From Fulvimarina sp. (GTDB lineage Bacteria; Pseudomonadota; Alphaproteobacteria; Rhizobiales; Rhizobiaceae): a DNA stretch of 49,673 nucleotides. The translations under genes and the position numbers were made by a program. Location: NCBI GenBank assembly GCA_002700095.1, contig PACL01000025.1:1-49673 (forward strand), given 5' to 3'. This document shows, one piece after another, positions 36,998 through 44,139 of this stretch. The notes under the pieces were generated by a model. That model searched no databases. It was not told the origin of the DNA and saw nothing but the letters and a program-made list of their open reading frames with translations. The stretch's first letter is position 1, and the number at the start of each line of letters is the position of its first letter.

Positions 36998-37739
36998 GGT
37001 CAGGCTCCGTGACGGGATAGAGAATCTGGACGAGCCCGAGCGCGATCACGGCGCCGACCAACTCCACGACGACGAACCATCCCGCCATGGCTGGGCCGAG
37101 ATGCAGGGGTCCGGTTGCAAGGACTGCGGCCAAGGCGATTGCCGGATTGGCGAGAGAGCCGGATGGCGTCGCAATGATCGCCGCCGTCAGCCAGGCGCCA
37201 ACGGCGAAAGGTCCCGTCTCGATACGGCCGCTGCGCGAGCAGCCGAAGACGACGAGCATCAGGCCGACGCTCGCGACAAGCTCGCTGAAGATGAGATCGA
37301 ACCCGACCGGCCCGACTGGGGGCGATGCGATGGCTTCCGGATAAAGGACCTGCGCCAGAAGGGCGCCGGCGATTGCGCCGATCCCTTGTGCCACGACATA
37401 GGCGATGGTGCAGGAGATCGTCCGCTCGCCGGCCAGCCACTGCAGCGCCGTGATCAACGGATTGAAGTGGCCGCCGGAGACCTTGCCGAGTGCGAGGATC
37501 AGCCCGACGAGCGCCGCCGCGATGGCGATGGCAGTAACCAGCAGCGCCATGCCCGGCAGCTCGGCAAAGGCCTGGGCCGAAGCTGCGCCGGCCCCGACCG
37601 CAGCGATTGTCAGAAGCAGCGTCCCCACTCCTTCCGCCAGCGCACGCCGGCCGAGCGCCAGTCCGGGATCGTCCTCGAAGAAACAGGCGGCCCGCTGCGC
37701 GGCGATCACCCTAGCCGCGCGCATCGCCGGCATCGACAT
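36951..37739 (-). CDS. Aquaporin/MIP family channel with altered pore motifs
   Basis: A 262-residue major-intrinsic-protein channel with six predicted spans and two pore half-helices. The first pore motif reads GGHFNPL (NPA changed to NPL) and the second LANPAIALAAVLATGP keeps NPA but lacks the Arg that normally follows and lines the selectivity filter. This predicts a wider or less polar pore, suited to small neutral solutes or gases rather than strictly water. It overlaps the beta-N subunit gene upstream by 29 bp and DUF302 downstream by 47 bp, so it is embedded in the operon. Confidence 0.88.
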   Translation of the reverse strand: MSMPAMRAARVIAAQRAACFFEDDPGLALGRRALAEGVGTLLLTIAAVGAGAASAQAFAELPGMALLVTAIAIAAALVGLILALGKVSGGHFNPLITALQWLAGERTISCTIAYVVAQGIGAIAGALLAQVLYPEAIASPPVGPVGFDLIFSELVASVGLMLVVFGCSRSGRIETGPFAVGAWLTAAIIATPSGSLANPAIALAAVLATGPLHLGPAMAGWFVVVELVGAVIALGLVQILYPVTEPDHDPIRLDDPAEQRRI

Positions 37740-38055
37740 GGCGCGCCTCGACTTCGGCCATCTTCATCGCCAGTTCCGTCGGACTAAGGATCTGCTTGGC
37801 AAAAAGGATGTTGGCGAAGGCGACGATCCAGCGCTCGTAATAGGAGAGCTGGCCGATCATCGTCTCGCCCAGCGCCTCGACGCCGCGGCGCTTCTCCTCG
37901 GTATTGATGATCTTGGTGAAGTCGAGAACGTCCGCCAGAGCGTGACAGCTCTTCTCCCAGGGCAGGAGATCGTGCTCGACCCTTTGCACGGAGCCGGCCG
38001 CAAAGCCACCGATGTCGTTGGGCAGGCGCCGCACGAGATCTTCCGAGCCGCTCAT
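37711..38055 (-). CDS. Thiocyanate hydrolase/nitrile hydratase beta N-terminal-like subunit (ScnB-like)
   Basis: A 114-residue protein matching the N-terminal half of nitrile hydratase beta subunits, a separate subunit in thiocyanate hydrolase and three-part nitrile hydratases. Typical segments are LLPWEKSCHALADVL, GQLSYYERWIVAFANILF and the closing LAMKMAEVEARH. Cobalt-type activator proteins (P14K-like) share this fold, so a chaperone role is the main alternative. Its ATG overlaps the alpha-subunit stop (ATGA) and its 3' end overlaps the aquaporin gene. Confidence 0.82.
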   Translation of the reverse strand: MSGSEDLVRRLPNDIGGFAAGSVQRVEHDLLPWEKSCHALADVLDFTKIINTEEKRRGVEALGETMIGQLSYYERWIVAFANILFAKQILSPTELAMKMAEVEARHVDAGDARG

Positions 38056-38720
38056 TGGCCCACCTCCTGATCGAGAGTGACGGGAATGACGCCGATCATC
38101 GCATCGCGGGTGACGAGGGCAGCGAGCTGCTCCTCGCCGAGATTTTCAGTCCCGGCGGGGCGCATCGGCAGCACGAGGTAGCGGACGGCGGAGGTCGAAT
38201 CCGAGACACGAACCTCGACATCGTCCGGAATGATCGTTCCGAACTCCCTCAACACGACCCGAGGCTCCGAGACGGCCCGGGCCCGATAGGGCTTCAGCTT
38301 GTACCAGTCCGGCGGCAGGCCGAGCACAGGTCGGGGATAGCAGCTGCAGAGGGTGCAGACGATGAGGTTGTGAACTGCCGGCGTGTTCTCCAAGACGATC
38401 AGCTGGGTGTCGTCGTAGAAGCTGATGCCAAATTCCTCGCAGGCCGCCCGGCCGTCTGCGAGAAGCCGTGCCTTGAAGCCCGGATCCACCCAGGCCCGCG
38501 CCACGACCTTGGCGCCAAGGGCCGGCGTGCGCGAATCCAGCACCTCGAGCTGGTGGCGGATGTCGTTGGCGGTGATCAGGCCCTTGGCGATCAGCAGTTC
38601 CCGCACCGCCGTCTCCATGACGGCATAGTAGCCGGGTTTCTCGCCGACACTGATCTCGGCATGCGGATGATCGTGGTCATGATGACTGCCGTCGTCATGG
38701 ATGTGGCTGGTGTGCGTCAT
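38052..38720 (-). CDS. Cobalt-type thiocyanate hydrolase gamma / nitrile hydratase alpha subunit (ScnC-like)
   Basis: A 222-residue metal-binding catalytic subunit. The claw motif VCTLCSC (Cys122, 125, 127) with Thr after the first Cys marks a low-spin Co(III) rather than Fe site. From memory, the following YPRP is closer to thiocyanate hydrolase than to ordinary nitrile hydratases (YPWP). The N-terminus is strikingly His-rich (8 His in residues 3-20), a likely metal-collecting tail. It starts 5 bp after the SH3-like subunit. Substrate (thiocyanate to COS and NH3, or a nitrile to an amide) is unresolved. Confidence 0.88.
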   Translation of the reverse strand: MTHTSHIHDDGSHHDHDHPHAEISVGEKPGYYAVMETAVRELLIAKGLITANDIRHQLEVLDSRTPALGAKVVARAWVDPGFKARLLADGRAACEEFGISFYDDTQLIVLENTPAVHNLIVCTLCSCYPRPVLGLPPDWYKLKPYRARAVSEPRVVLREFGTIIPDDVEVRVSDSTSAVRYLVLPMRPAGTENLGEEQLAALVTRDAMIGVIPVTLDQEVGQ

Positions 38721-38725
38721 TGTCG

Positions 38726-39073
38726 TCAGACCCTCTCGAGCCAGGTTTCGAAGATTTCGATGCGCAGCTCGTCGCGGGGCGAACCCTGATAGTCCGCCCA
38801 GACCTGCGTCATCGGAATGGAGATGCGGTAATAGTGTCGCTTCGACCCGGCGTTCTTGCCGAAGCCCTCCGCCTCGTTGTCCACCATCGCGGGTTCGATC
38901 ACCTGGACAACGGTGCCGGTCTTGCCGCGCAGGTAGATCGGGACGCGGTAATGGCCGATCGGCGAACGGACCCCGACCCGGATCGCATCACCGGGCGAGA
39001 ATCCGGGCAGCTCGTTCAGCGCCGGGACGACACCCTGTATTGGTGGCGCCGCAACTGGCTTTAGGGTCGGCAT
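38726..39073 (-). CDS. Thiocyanate hydrolase/nitrile hydratase beta C-terminal-like SH3 subunit (ScnA-like)
   Basis: A 115-residue protein matching the C-terminal SH3-like half of nitrile hydratase beta subunits: FSPGDAIRVGVRSPIGHYRVP, the GKTGTVVQV turn, and the closing HYYRISIPMTQVWADY. The ATG at 39071-39073 has GGAGGA upstream; an open frame to 39109 is not needed. It is first of the clear subunit genes, so the order is beta-C, alpha, beta-N, different from the scnB-scnA-scnC order I recall for Thiobacillus. Confidence 0.85.
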   Translation of the reverse strand: MPTLKPVAAPPIQGVVPALNELPGFSPGDAIRVGVRSPIGHYRVPIYLRGKTGTVVQVIEPAMVDNEAEGFGKNAGSKRHYYRISIPMTQVWADYQGSPRDELRIEIFETWLERV

Positions 39074-39151
39074 CGGCGATGGTCCTCCAACGAAACAATG
39101 GGAATGCAATGAGACGCGCGGAGCGTTCTCGACGTCCTCTGCCTTCGCGCT

Positions 39152-39427
39152 TCAGGCAGGAACGCTCGGAAACCCCAGGGATTCAGACATGACGCGCAAG
39201 CGCCAATCCGCCTCTGCGGTGGCTTCAGGAGCCCTCAGGTCCGGATCGATTTCTCGAAACCGCAGCGCGCCGTTCAACGTCAGGCAAGCATCGGCGATCC
39301 GGCGGACAAGATGCCATTCTACCGAGGCAGGCCGATAGCCGACCTGCGCGCGTCCCAGCCCGTACCTTGGTGTGTCCTGCCCGGGCGAGACGGCCATTTC
39401 CGGACGGTTACACACGGCCCGTCGCAA
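39152..39427 (-). CDS. Possible small gene heading the cobalt hydrolase operon
   Basis: An open frame of 91 codons, 78 bp upstream of the SH3-like subunit on the same strand. Its second half (DACLTLNGALRFREIDPDLR onward) has plausible codon use and amino-acid make-up, but I recognise no family and the start is unclear. An ACCTTGGT motif (39364-39371) lies inside it, which argues for regulatory rather than coding sequence. Weak call. Confidence 0.3.
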   Translation of the reverse strand: MRRAVCNRPEMAVSPGQDTPRYGLGRAQVGYRPASVEWHLVRRIADACLTLNGALRFREIDPDLRAPEATAEADWRLRVMSESLGFPSVPA

Positions 39428-39621
39428 GCGCTACACAACTCGGAAGGGCCGGCCCATCCGAGCGTATGCTTCCCACGCCGGCGCTACTTCCGCTCTAATC
39501 GGCCGGGCATCCGCTCCGCCGCGCCGCAAATCTCGCCAGTTCTCCCCCGAGCTCGGCGGCTCGCTCGGCAGTCGGACGATTCTGCGTCTTTTCCCGACAA
39601 TCGATCGAAGGACCATTCGCC

Positions 39622-40305
39622 ATGCACATCGAACCCGGCGTCGTCGACGGCGCCAAGCTCCTCCTTTCCTACGCAACCGGCGCCGCATCGCTCGGGCTGG
39701 TCGTGAAGATGACGGCCGATACTCTTCGCTCGAAGGTCGGCATTGGCGCCCTCGCCTCTCGGAGCGTCGTCACCACGGCGCTCGTCTTCTCCTTTTTTGA
39801 GATCCTGCCGCATTATCCGGTCGGCGTCTCCGAGGTGCATCTGATCCTCGGCTCGACCCTGTTCCTGATCTTCGGCGCCGGCCCCGCCGCAATCGGGCTC
39901 GCTCTCGGGCTCCTGATCCAGGGGCTGTTCTTCGCCCCCTTCGACCTGCCGCAATACGGCATGAACGTCACGACGCTGGTGGTGCCGCTCTTTGCTCTGA
40001 GCACACTCGCCGATCGCGTCATCCCGAAGCGCACAGCCTATGTCGACACGGGTTACGGACATGCTCTGGCGCTTTCGACGGCCTATCAGGGCGGGATCGT
40101 CGCCTGGGTGGCTTTCTGGGCGTTTTATGGCGAGGGTTTCTCGGCAGCGAGCTTTACAGCCGTCGGCCATTTCGGCCTGGCCTATATGAGCGTGATCCTC
40201 GTCGAACCCCTGATCGACCTCGCAGTTCTCGCCCTCGCGAAAGGCCTTGGCGGACAGCATTCGATCGACCTGTTCGAACGGCGGCTGCATCATTCGGCGG
40301 TCTGA
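39622..40305 (+). CDS. CbiM-like cobalt transport permease
   Basis: A 227-residue membrane protein with about six spans, related to the energy-coupling-factor permease CbiM/NikM. The N-terminus MHIEPG keeps the Met-His start whose amino group and His2 bind the metal in this family, and a further His sits in VSEVHLILGS. AAGGACC precedes the ATG. It diverges from the cobalt hydrolase operon, so cobalt supply for that enzyme is the obvious role (inference). No CbiN, CbiQ or CbiO gene is nearby, and no cobalamin riboswitch is seen in its leader. Confidence 0.82.
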   Translation: MHIEPGVVDGAKLLLSYATGAASLGLVVKMTADTLRSKVGIGALASRSVVTTALVFSFFEILPHYPVGVSEVHLILGSTLFLIFGAGPAAIGLALGLLIQGLFFAPFDLPQYGMNVTTLVVPLFALSTLADRVIPKRTAYVDTGYGHALALSTAYQGGIVAWVAFWAFYGEGFSAASFTAVGHFGLAYMSVILVEPLIDLAVLALAKGLGGQHSIDLFERRLHHSAV

Positions 40306-40352
40306 CGACAGGGCTCGGGGGTCTGTCGCGGCAAACACCAGGATCTAACAAA

Positions 40353-40389
40353 GCGGAGCGGCCGACACCCCATCGGCCGCTCCGCTTTT
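40353..40389 (+). terminator. Strong intrinsic terminator after cobalt permease gene
   Basis: GCGGAGCGGCCGA (40353-40365) and TCGGCCGCTCCGC (40373-40385) form a perfect 13-bp stem with a 7-nt loop, followed at once by TTTT. It begins 47 bp after the permease stop and separates it from the convergent hydrolase gene. Confidence 0.88.
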
Positions 40390-40393
40390 GCCA

Positions 40394-41215
40394 TCAGGGA
40401 CAGCTCGCCAGAGCGGACGATCTCCCCCTGATCGACTTGGCGGTCACAGGAACCGCACCGGTAACAAAGCCGGTAAGGGCCGCGTTCACCCGTTCCGGCT
40501 GGAGAACGGGAGCGAAATGGCCGACGCCCGCGAGCCGAACGACGTCAAGCCGTCGGCAGAGCGTGGTGAGCGTAAAGAGATCGGTCGGAACATTTTCGGT
40601 GGCGATGTAGGTCACGGGCATGTCAGCTCGCAAAGCAGAACCCGCTGCGTCGTAGCCCGCAAGATGCGCAAGACTTGCCCGCCGAGCATATGAGGACGTT
40701 CGCTGCACCGACCTTGCCACGAGCCGCCTGATCGCGGGATCGTCGTCTTTATGGAACAGAAGCGGCTCCATCCGCCTGAGCGCGGCATTCTCGCAGGCAA
40801 CACTTCCCGCCACGGCAATGCGGGCCCCGGCATCAGGCCGCAGCCAGACGAAACCATCGATCATGGCGACGCCGGCAACGAGATCCGGTCGCCAGGCCGC
40901 CGCCTCCAGCGCGACGGCGCCGCCAAGCCCGTGCCCGACGAGCAGCACCCGTTCGAGGCCAATCGTCTCGCAAAGAAACAGAACGTCTTCCGCAAAATCG
41001 CTGACGCCGCAACCACGCAAAGGGGCGCTGCTGGCGCCATGACCGCGCAGATCGACTGAAATCGTGCGACGGCCCACGGCCCAGCGTGATTGCTGCGCTG
41101 CAAGGTAGCTCCGATAGGTGCCCCAGTCATGGATGAATACGATCGCCGGATCGGAGCCGGTCCCAAGTTCGGCATAGGCGATATGGTCGCCGTTGCGGCA
41201 GACTGCGCGAAGCAT
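40394..41215 (-). CDS. Alpha/beta hydrolase-fold protein lacking the nucleophile Ser
   Basis: A 273-residue protein with the alpha/beta hydrolase fold: HDWGTYRSY for the oxyanion region, VDLRGHGAS for strand 5 and a C-terminal GVGHFAPVLQPE with the catalytic His. The nucleophile elbow reads VGHGLGGAVAL, so position 96 is Gly instead of Ser (codon GGG at 40946-40948 region). Classical esterase chemistry is therefore unlikely; a cofactor-free oxygenase, lyase or binding role is possible. AGGA lies before the ATG at 41213-41215, chosen over an upstream in-frame start. Confidence 0.85.
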   Translation of the reverse strand: MLRAVCRNGDHIAYAELGTGSDPAIVFIHDWGTYRSYLAAQQSRWAVGRRTISVDLRGHGASSAPLRGCGVSDFAEDVLFLCETIGLERVLLVGHGLGGAVALEAAAWRPDLVAGVAMIDGFVWLRPDAGARIAVAGSVACENAALRRMEPLLFHKDDDPAIRRLVARSVQRTSSYARRASLAHLAGYDAAGSALRADMPVTYIATENVPTDLFTLTTLCRRLDVVRLAGVGHFAPVLQPERVNAALTGFVTGAVPVTAKSIRGRSSALASCP

Positions 41216-41861
41216 GATTGTCCTTTCCGTGCCTTCGTCACGTTCAGTCGGCACCGGAGGCCGACCCCTGTTCCGGTCGTAAAGTCAGTGGGAGAACCCA
41301 CCGGCCTGGGTGGGAATACGCCCCCGGGTTCGCGGGGGACGTCTGCAGGAGGAGGATCGTCCCCGATAGGGATTAGGCGGCGCCATGAACCAGCGGCGCC
41401 CTACCGGGGCCGAAGTTGCGTCCGTCTGAGATGAGCGTCTTGAAGAAGCTGTCTTCGATCCGGGTGGCACTTGGCGAGAGCACCCGCCTGATACCCATGA
41501 TCTTGCGTCCAGCGGCCGCCGAAGGCCACTTGGCCATTGGTAAGGCTATCTTAAACCATAGATTGGGGCACGGCACCGCATCGGCGAGGGAGGTATCCAA
41601 ACGCCGCTATACGCCAGCGATCGGCTCGGAGCTCGCGGAGTCTCTCCAGACTCGAAGTGAGGCTTGGCAAGGCAGGGGGTCGGCGCCGCTGGAGCGTGAC
41701 TCTGGAGAGGGGCATGATGCCGTGGAAGACGACCGTGCCAAAAGAGAAGTCATGAGCGGGGTGACGGGTCAAGCTCGTCCTGGGCTGGCCATCGGAGGCC
41801 AGCGCCCCGATGTTTCACCCTTGGCTGACTGGCCAACTCTGCGTCTCGAAGGATGATGCTG
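41216..41861. other. 646-bp intergenic region with structured leader and unexplained DNA
   Basis: This spacer lies between two minus-strand genes. Near 41297-41364 three stem-loops are packed (see separate entry). From about 41430 to 41855 I see no convincing gene, although a plus-strand frame from 41416 to 41856 stays open; its product matches nothing I know. Codon use there differs from neighbours and the stretch may be a remnant of foreign DNA. Confidence 0.45.
41297..41364 (-). ncRNA. Candidate structured leader or small RNA with anti-SD loop
   Basis: Three stems in series: CCCACC/GGTGGG (41297-41314), CCCCCG/CGGGGG (41321-41338) and GGGGACG/CGTCCCC (41335-41341 and 41358-41364). The second and third share bases and are mutually exclusive. 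On the minus strand the 16-nt loop of the third carries TCCTCCTCCT, able to pair with Shine-Dalgarno sites as in known CCUCCUCCC-loop sRNAs of alphaproteobacteria. It may be a 5' leader of the 40394-41215 gene or a separate RNA. Confidence 0.3.
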
Positions 41862-42527
41862 CTACAGCTTCAACAGCTCGATCTTCCGGACCATGTCCGC
41901 GACAGACACGACACGGAGCTTACGTCCGGCGCTGGAGCGATGCATCTTCACCGTGATCTCCGTGATCCCCAGCTCAAAGGCGATCTGCTTGTTCAGAAGG
42001 CCGCGCCCGACGCCCCGCAGGACGTCAACCTCCCGCGGTGTCAGCTGATCGGCGAGCTTTCTCACCTCGCTGACCGCCGTCTCGCCTGAGCGCCGCTCGA
42101 CGTCGATGCGCAGGGCCTCGCCGACGGCGTCGAGGAGTTCCTGATCGCGGAAGGGTTTGGGCAGAAAGTCGACGGCCCCCGCCTTCATCGCCCGCACCGA
42201 CGTGCTGACATCGGCATATCCGGTGAGGAAGATCACCGGTACGCGCTTTTCCAACTCTTTCAGCCGCGCCTGCAGATCGAGCCCGCTCGCCCCCGGCATC
42301 CTGAGATCGAGAACCAAGCAGCAGGGCCGATTGGGGATCCCGGCATCCAGGAATTCGCCGGTGGACGCGAAGAGCTCGGTCTCGATGCCGACGGAATCAA
42401 AGAGATCGCGGAGACTGTCGCGGACATCGATGTCGTCGTCGACGACCATGACGACGGGAGCGGCGCTCGCCTCGCCCTTTGGCCGCTGGCTGCGCGAAGG
42501 AGTGATGGTCTGACCTGCGTTCGACAT
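41862..42527 (-). CDS. FixJ/NarL-type response regulator
   Basis: A 221-residue two-domain regulator. Receiver: acidic pocket at Asp30-32, phospho-acceptor Asp74 in LVLDLRMPG, switch Thr in LTGYAD, Lys124 in LPKPF. Output: LuxR-type helix-turn-helix at about 160-215 (LTPREVDVLRGVGRGLLNKQ, then ITVKMHRSSAGRKL). No kinase gene is adjacent. The ATG at 42525-42527 has AAGGA upstream. An ATACC-TT-GGTAT palindrome lies 142 bp upstream and could be its own or a target operator. The PAS kinase at 24189 is a candidate partner. Confidence 0.94.
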   Translation of the reverse strand: MSNAGQTITPSRSQRPKGEASAAPVVMVVDDDIDVRDSLRDLFDSVGIETELFASTGEFLDAGIPNRPCCLVLDLRMPGASGLDLQARLKELEKRVPVIFLTGYADVSTSVRAMKAGAVDFLPKPFRDQELLDAVGEALRIDVERRSGETAVSEVRKLADQLTPREVDVLRGVGRGLLNKQIAFELGITEITVKMHRSSAGRKLRVVSVADMVRKIELLKL

Positions 42528-43065
42528 CTGGAATTCCTTCTGCAGCTTCGCCCGAAGATCGTCTCGCCGTTAGAAAGGTCATGGCGGCTGGTACGGCACG
42601 CGTCCGCCAGCACAATGCTTAGCTCAGCCATGCCTATGGTTCCATCGGCGACACGGCCGTTCTCCCCATACCTTGGTATCTGGACAACTTTGGTACCGCC
42701 CCGAATTGCGCCGATGGCGGGCGGAACTCGACTCGTTCCGCCCCGAGCGCTCGCCGGGGCATCCGGCAAGCATGAGTGTTGGCACCCCGTCCATACCAAG
42801 GAACGTCTGTGAAAGCAGGGCCGCCTGCGGAATAGCTGAAGTCGCAGACAGCGGAATGGCTTTCGCGCCTCGTCGTTGCCGCGGGCCGCGCTGGCGGTGT
42901 CTTCGCGATGTCGAGAGCCACGCAGGTTCTTCGGTGTCGCGGTCGGGACGAGGATTACCGCCTCACGCAGCGACCTCGAAAAGCTCCGCCACGGCTGCAA
43001 ACCACCGTCGCTACTTTCCGCCAGCCCGGTCGGTGCCGGCCCCGCCAACGAGATGGAACCGAGAG
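42528..43065. other. Divergent promoter region with CATACC motifs
   Basis: A 538-bp spacer between the FixJ-type regulator and the haloperoxidase-like gene. It contains ATACCTTGGTAT (42669-42680) and CATACCAAGG (42792-42801), two related LuxR-box-like motifs 110 bp apart in opposite orientation. No convincing gene is seen; a minus-strand open frame running in from 43048 is an overlap by-product. Confidence 0.5.
42669..42680. promoter_or_regulatory. Palindromic CATACC-type operator candidate
   Basis: ATACC-TT-GGTAT, a 12-bp inverted repeat in the spacer between the FixJ-type regulator and the hydrolase. Related sequences occur at 36306-36319, 39362-39374 and 42792-42801. NarL/FixJ-family proteins often bind TACC-type half-sites. 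Binding by the neighbouring regulator is inference. Confidence 0.4.
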
Positions 43066-44040
43066 ATGAAAGCGCTCAACCCATTGATTTCGAGACGCCA
43101 GACCCTGCTGTCGGGTGCAGCCCTGACGCTGGCCGCCACCCTCCCGACAGGCGCCGACGAAAAACCCTCCCGATCATCCCACGAAGGACATATTCCCATG
43201 ACCGAAGAATTCGTCTCCACCAAGGACGGTGTTCAGATCTACTACAAGGACTGGGGTCCGAAGGATGCCCAGCCGATCGTCTTCCACCATGGCTGGCCCC
43301 TGTCTTCCGACGACTGGGACCCGCAGCTGCTCTACTTCCTCGAGAAAGGCTACCGCGTCGTCGCCCATGACCGGAGGGGCCACGGCCGCTCCACCCAGGT
43401 CAGCGACGGCCATGACATGAAGCACTATGTCGCCGATGCCGATGCCGTGGTCAGGCATCTCGACCTGAAGAACACCATCCATATCGGCCATTCGACCGGC
43501 GGCGGCGAGGCCGCAGCCTACGTCGCCACCCTCGGCAAGGGCCGTGCCGCCAAGCTGATCATGCTTGCCGCCATCCCGCCGATCATGGTGAAGTCCGCGA
43601 GCAATCCGGGCGGCACGCCGATCGAAGTCTTCGACGACTTCCGCAAGCAGCTCGCCGCCAATCGCGCCAAGTTCTACATGGCGGTCGCCAGCGGCCCCTT
43701 CTACGGCTTCAACCGCCCGGGCGCCGAGGTCGACGAGACCATCGTCCACAACTGGTGGCGCCAGGGCATGATGGGCGGGGCGAAGCCGCACTATGACGGC
43801 ATCAAGGCCTTCTCCGAAACCGAATTCACTGAAGACCTCAAGAAGATCGACGTGCCGACCCTCATCATGCACGGCAGCGACGACCAGGTCGTCCCGATCG
43901 ACGATGCGGCGAAGCTGTCGGTCAAGCTCGTCAAGGGCGCCGAGCTGAAGATCTATGACGGGTACCCGCACGGCCTGATGACCATTCACGCCGACGTCGT
44001 GAACCCGGACATGCTGGCCTTCATCCAGAAGACGTCCTGA
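43066..44040 (+). CDS. Haloperoxidase-like alpha/beta hydrolase, possibly Tat-exported
   Basis: A 324-residue protein. Residues 1-30 form a twin-arginine-like signal (SRRQTLLSGAALTLAATL); the catalytic domain starts at about residue 45 with Ser143 in GHSTGGG, the acid in MHGSDDQVVP and His in YPHGLM, typical of cofactor-free haloperoxidases/perhydrolases. A second start, ATG 43198, has GAAGGACAT before it and gives a normal 280-residue cytosolic protein. Either start, or both, may be used. GAGAG precedes the first ATG. Confidence 0.9.
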   Translation: MKALNPLISRRQTLLSGAALTLAATLPTGADEKPSRSSHEGHIPMTEEFVSTKDGVQIYYKDWGPKDAQPIVFHHGWPLSSDDWDPQLLYFLEKGYRVVAHDRRGHGRSTQVSDGHDMKHYVADADAVVRHLDLKNTIHIGHSTGGGEAAAYVATLGKGRAAKLIMLAAIPPIMVKSASNPGGTPIEVFDDFRKQLAANRAKFYMAVASGPFYGFNRPGAEVDETIVHNWWRQGMMGGAKPHYDGIKAFSETEFTEDLKKIDVPTLIMHGSDDQVVPIDDAAKLSVKLVKGAELKIYDGYPHGLMTIHADVVNPDMLAFIQKTS

Positions 44041-44081
44041 TCCGCCGGGGATCGACAACAGGCAGTCGATCAACGATCCGC

Positions 44082-44120
44082 TGCCGGCAAGAACTCGCGA
44101 TCAAAGCATTCTTGCCGGCA
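44082..44120. terminator. Bidirectional hairpin between convergent genes
   Basis: TGCCGGCAAGAA (44082-44093) pairs perfectly with TTCTTGCCGGCA (44109-44120) over a 15-nt loop, between the haloperoxidase-like gene and the molybdoenzyme gene that converge here. The A/T-rich end of the stem is at the loop, so it is not a classical terminator in either direction. Confidence 0.55.
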
Positions 44121-44139
44121 TCACTCCTGTCGCCGGCCG

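Noticed and set aside
39428..39621. Cobalamin riboswitch upstream of the CbiM-like permease
   Set aside because: The GCCACTG box and other conserved segments are absent.
41416..41856. 146-codon plus-strand frame in the hydrolase/FixJ spacer, considered as a transposase remnant
   Set aside because: No transposase motif, terminal inverted repeat or target duplication was found.
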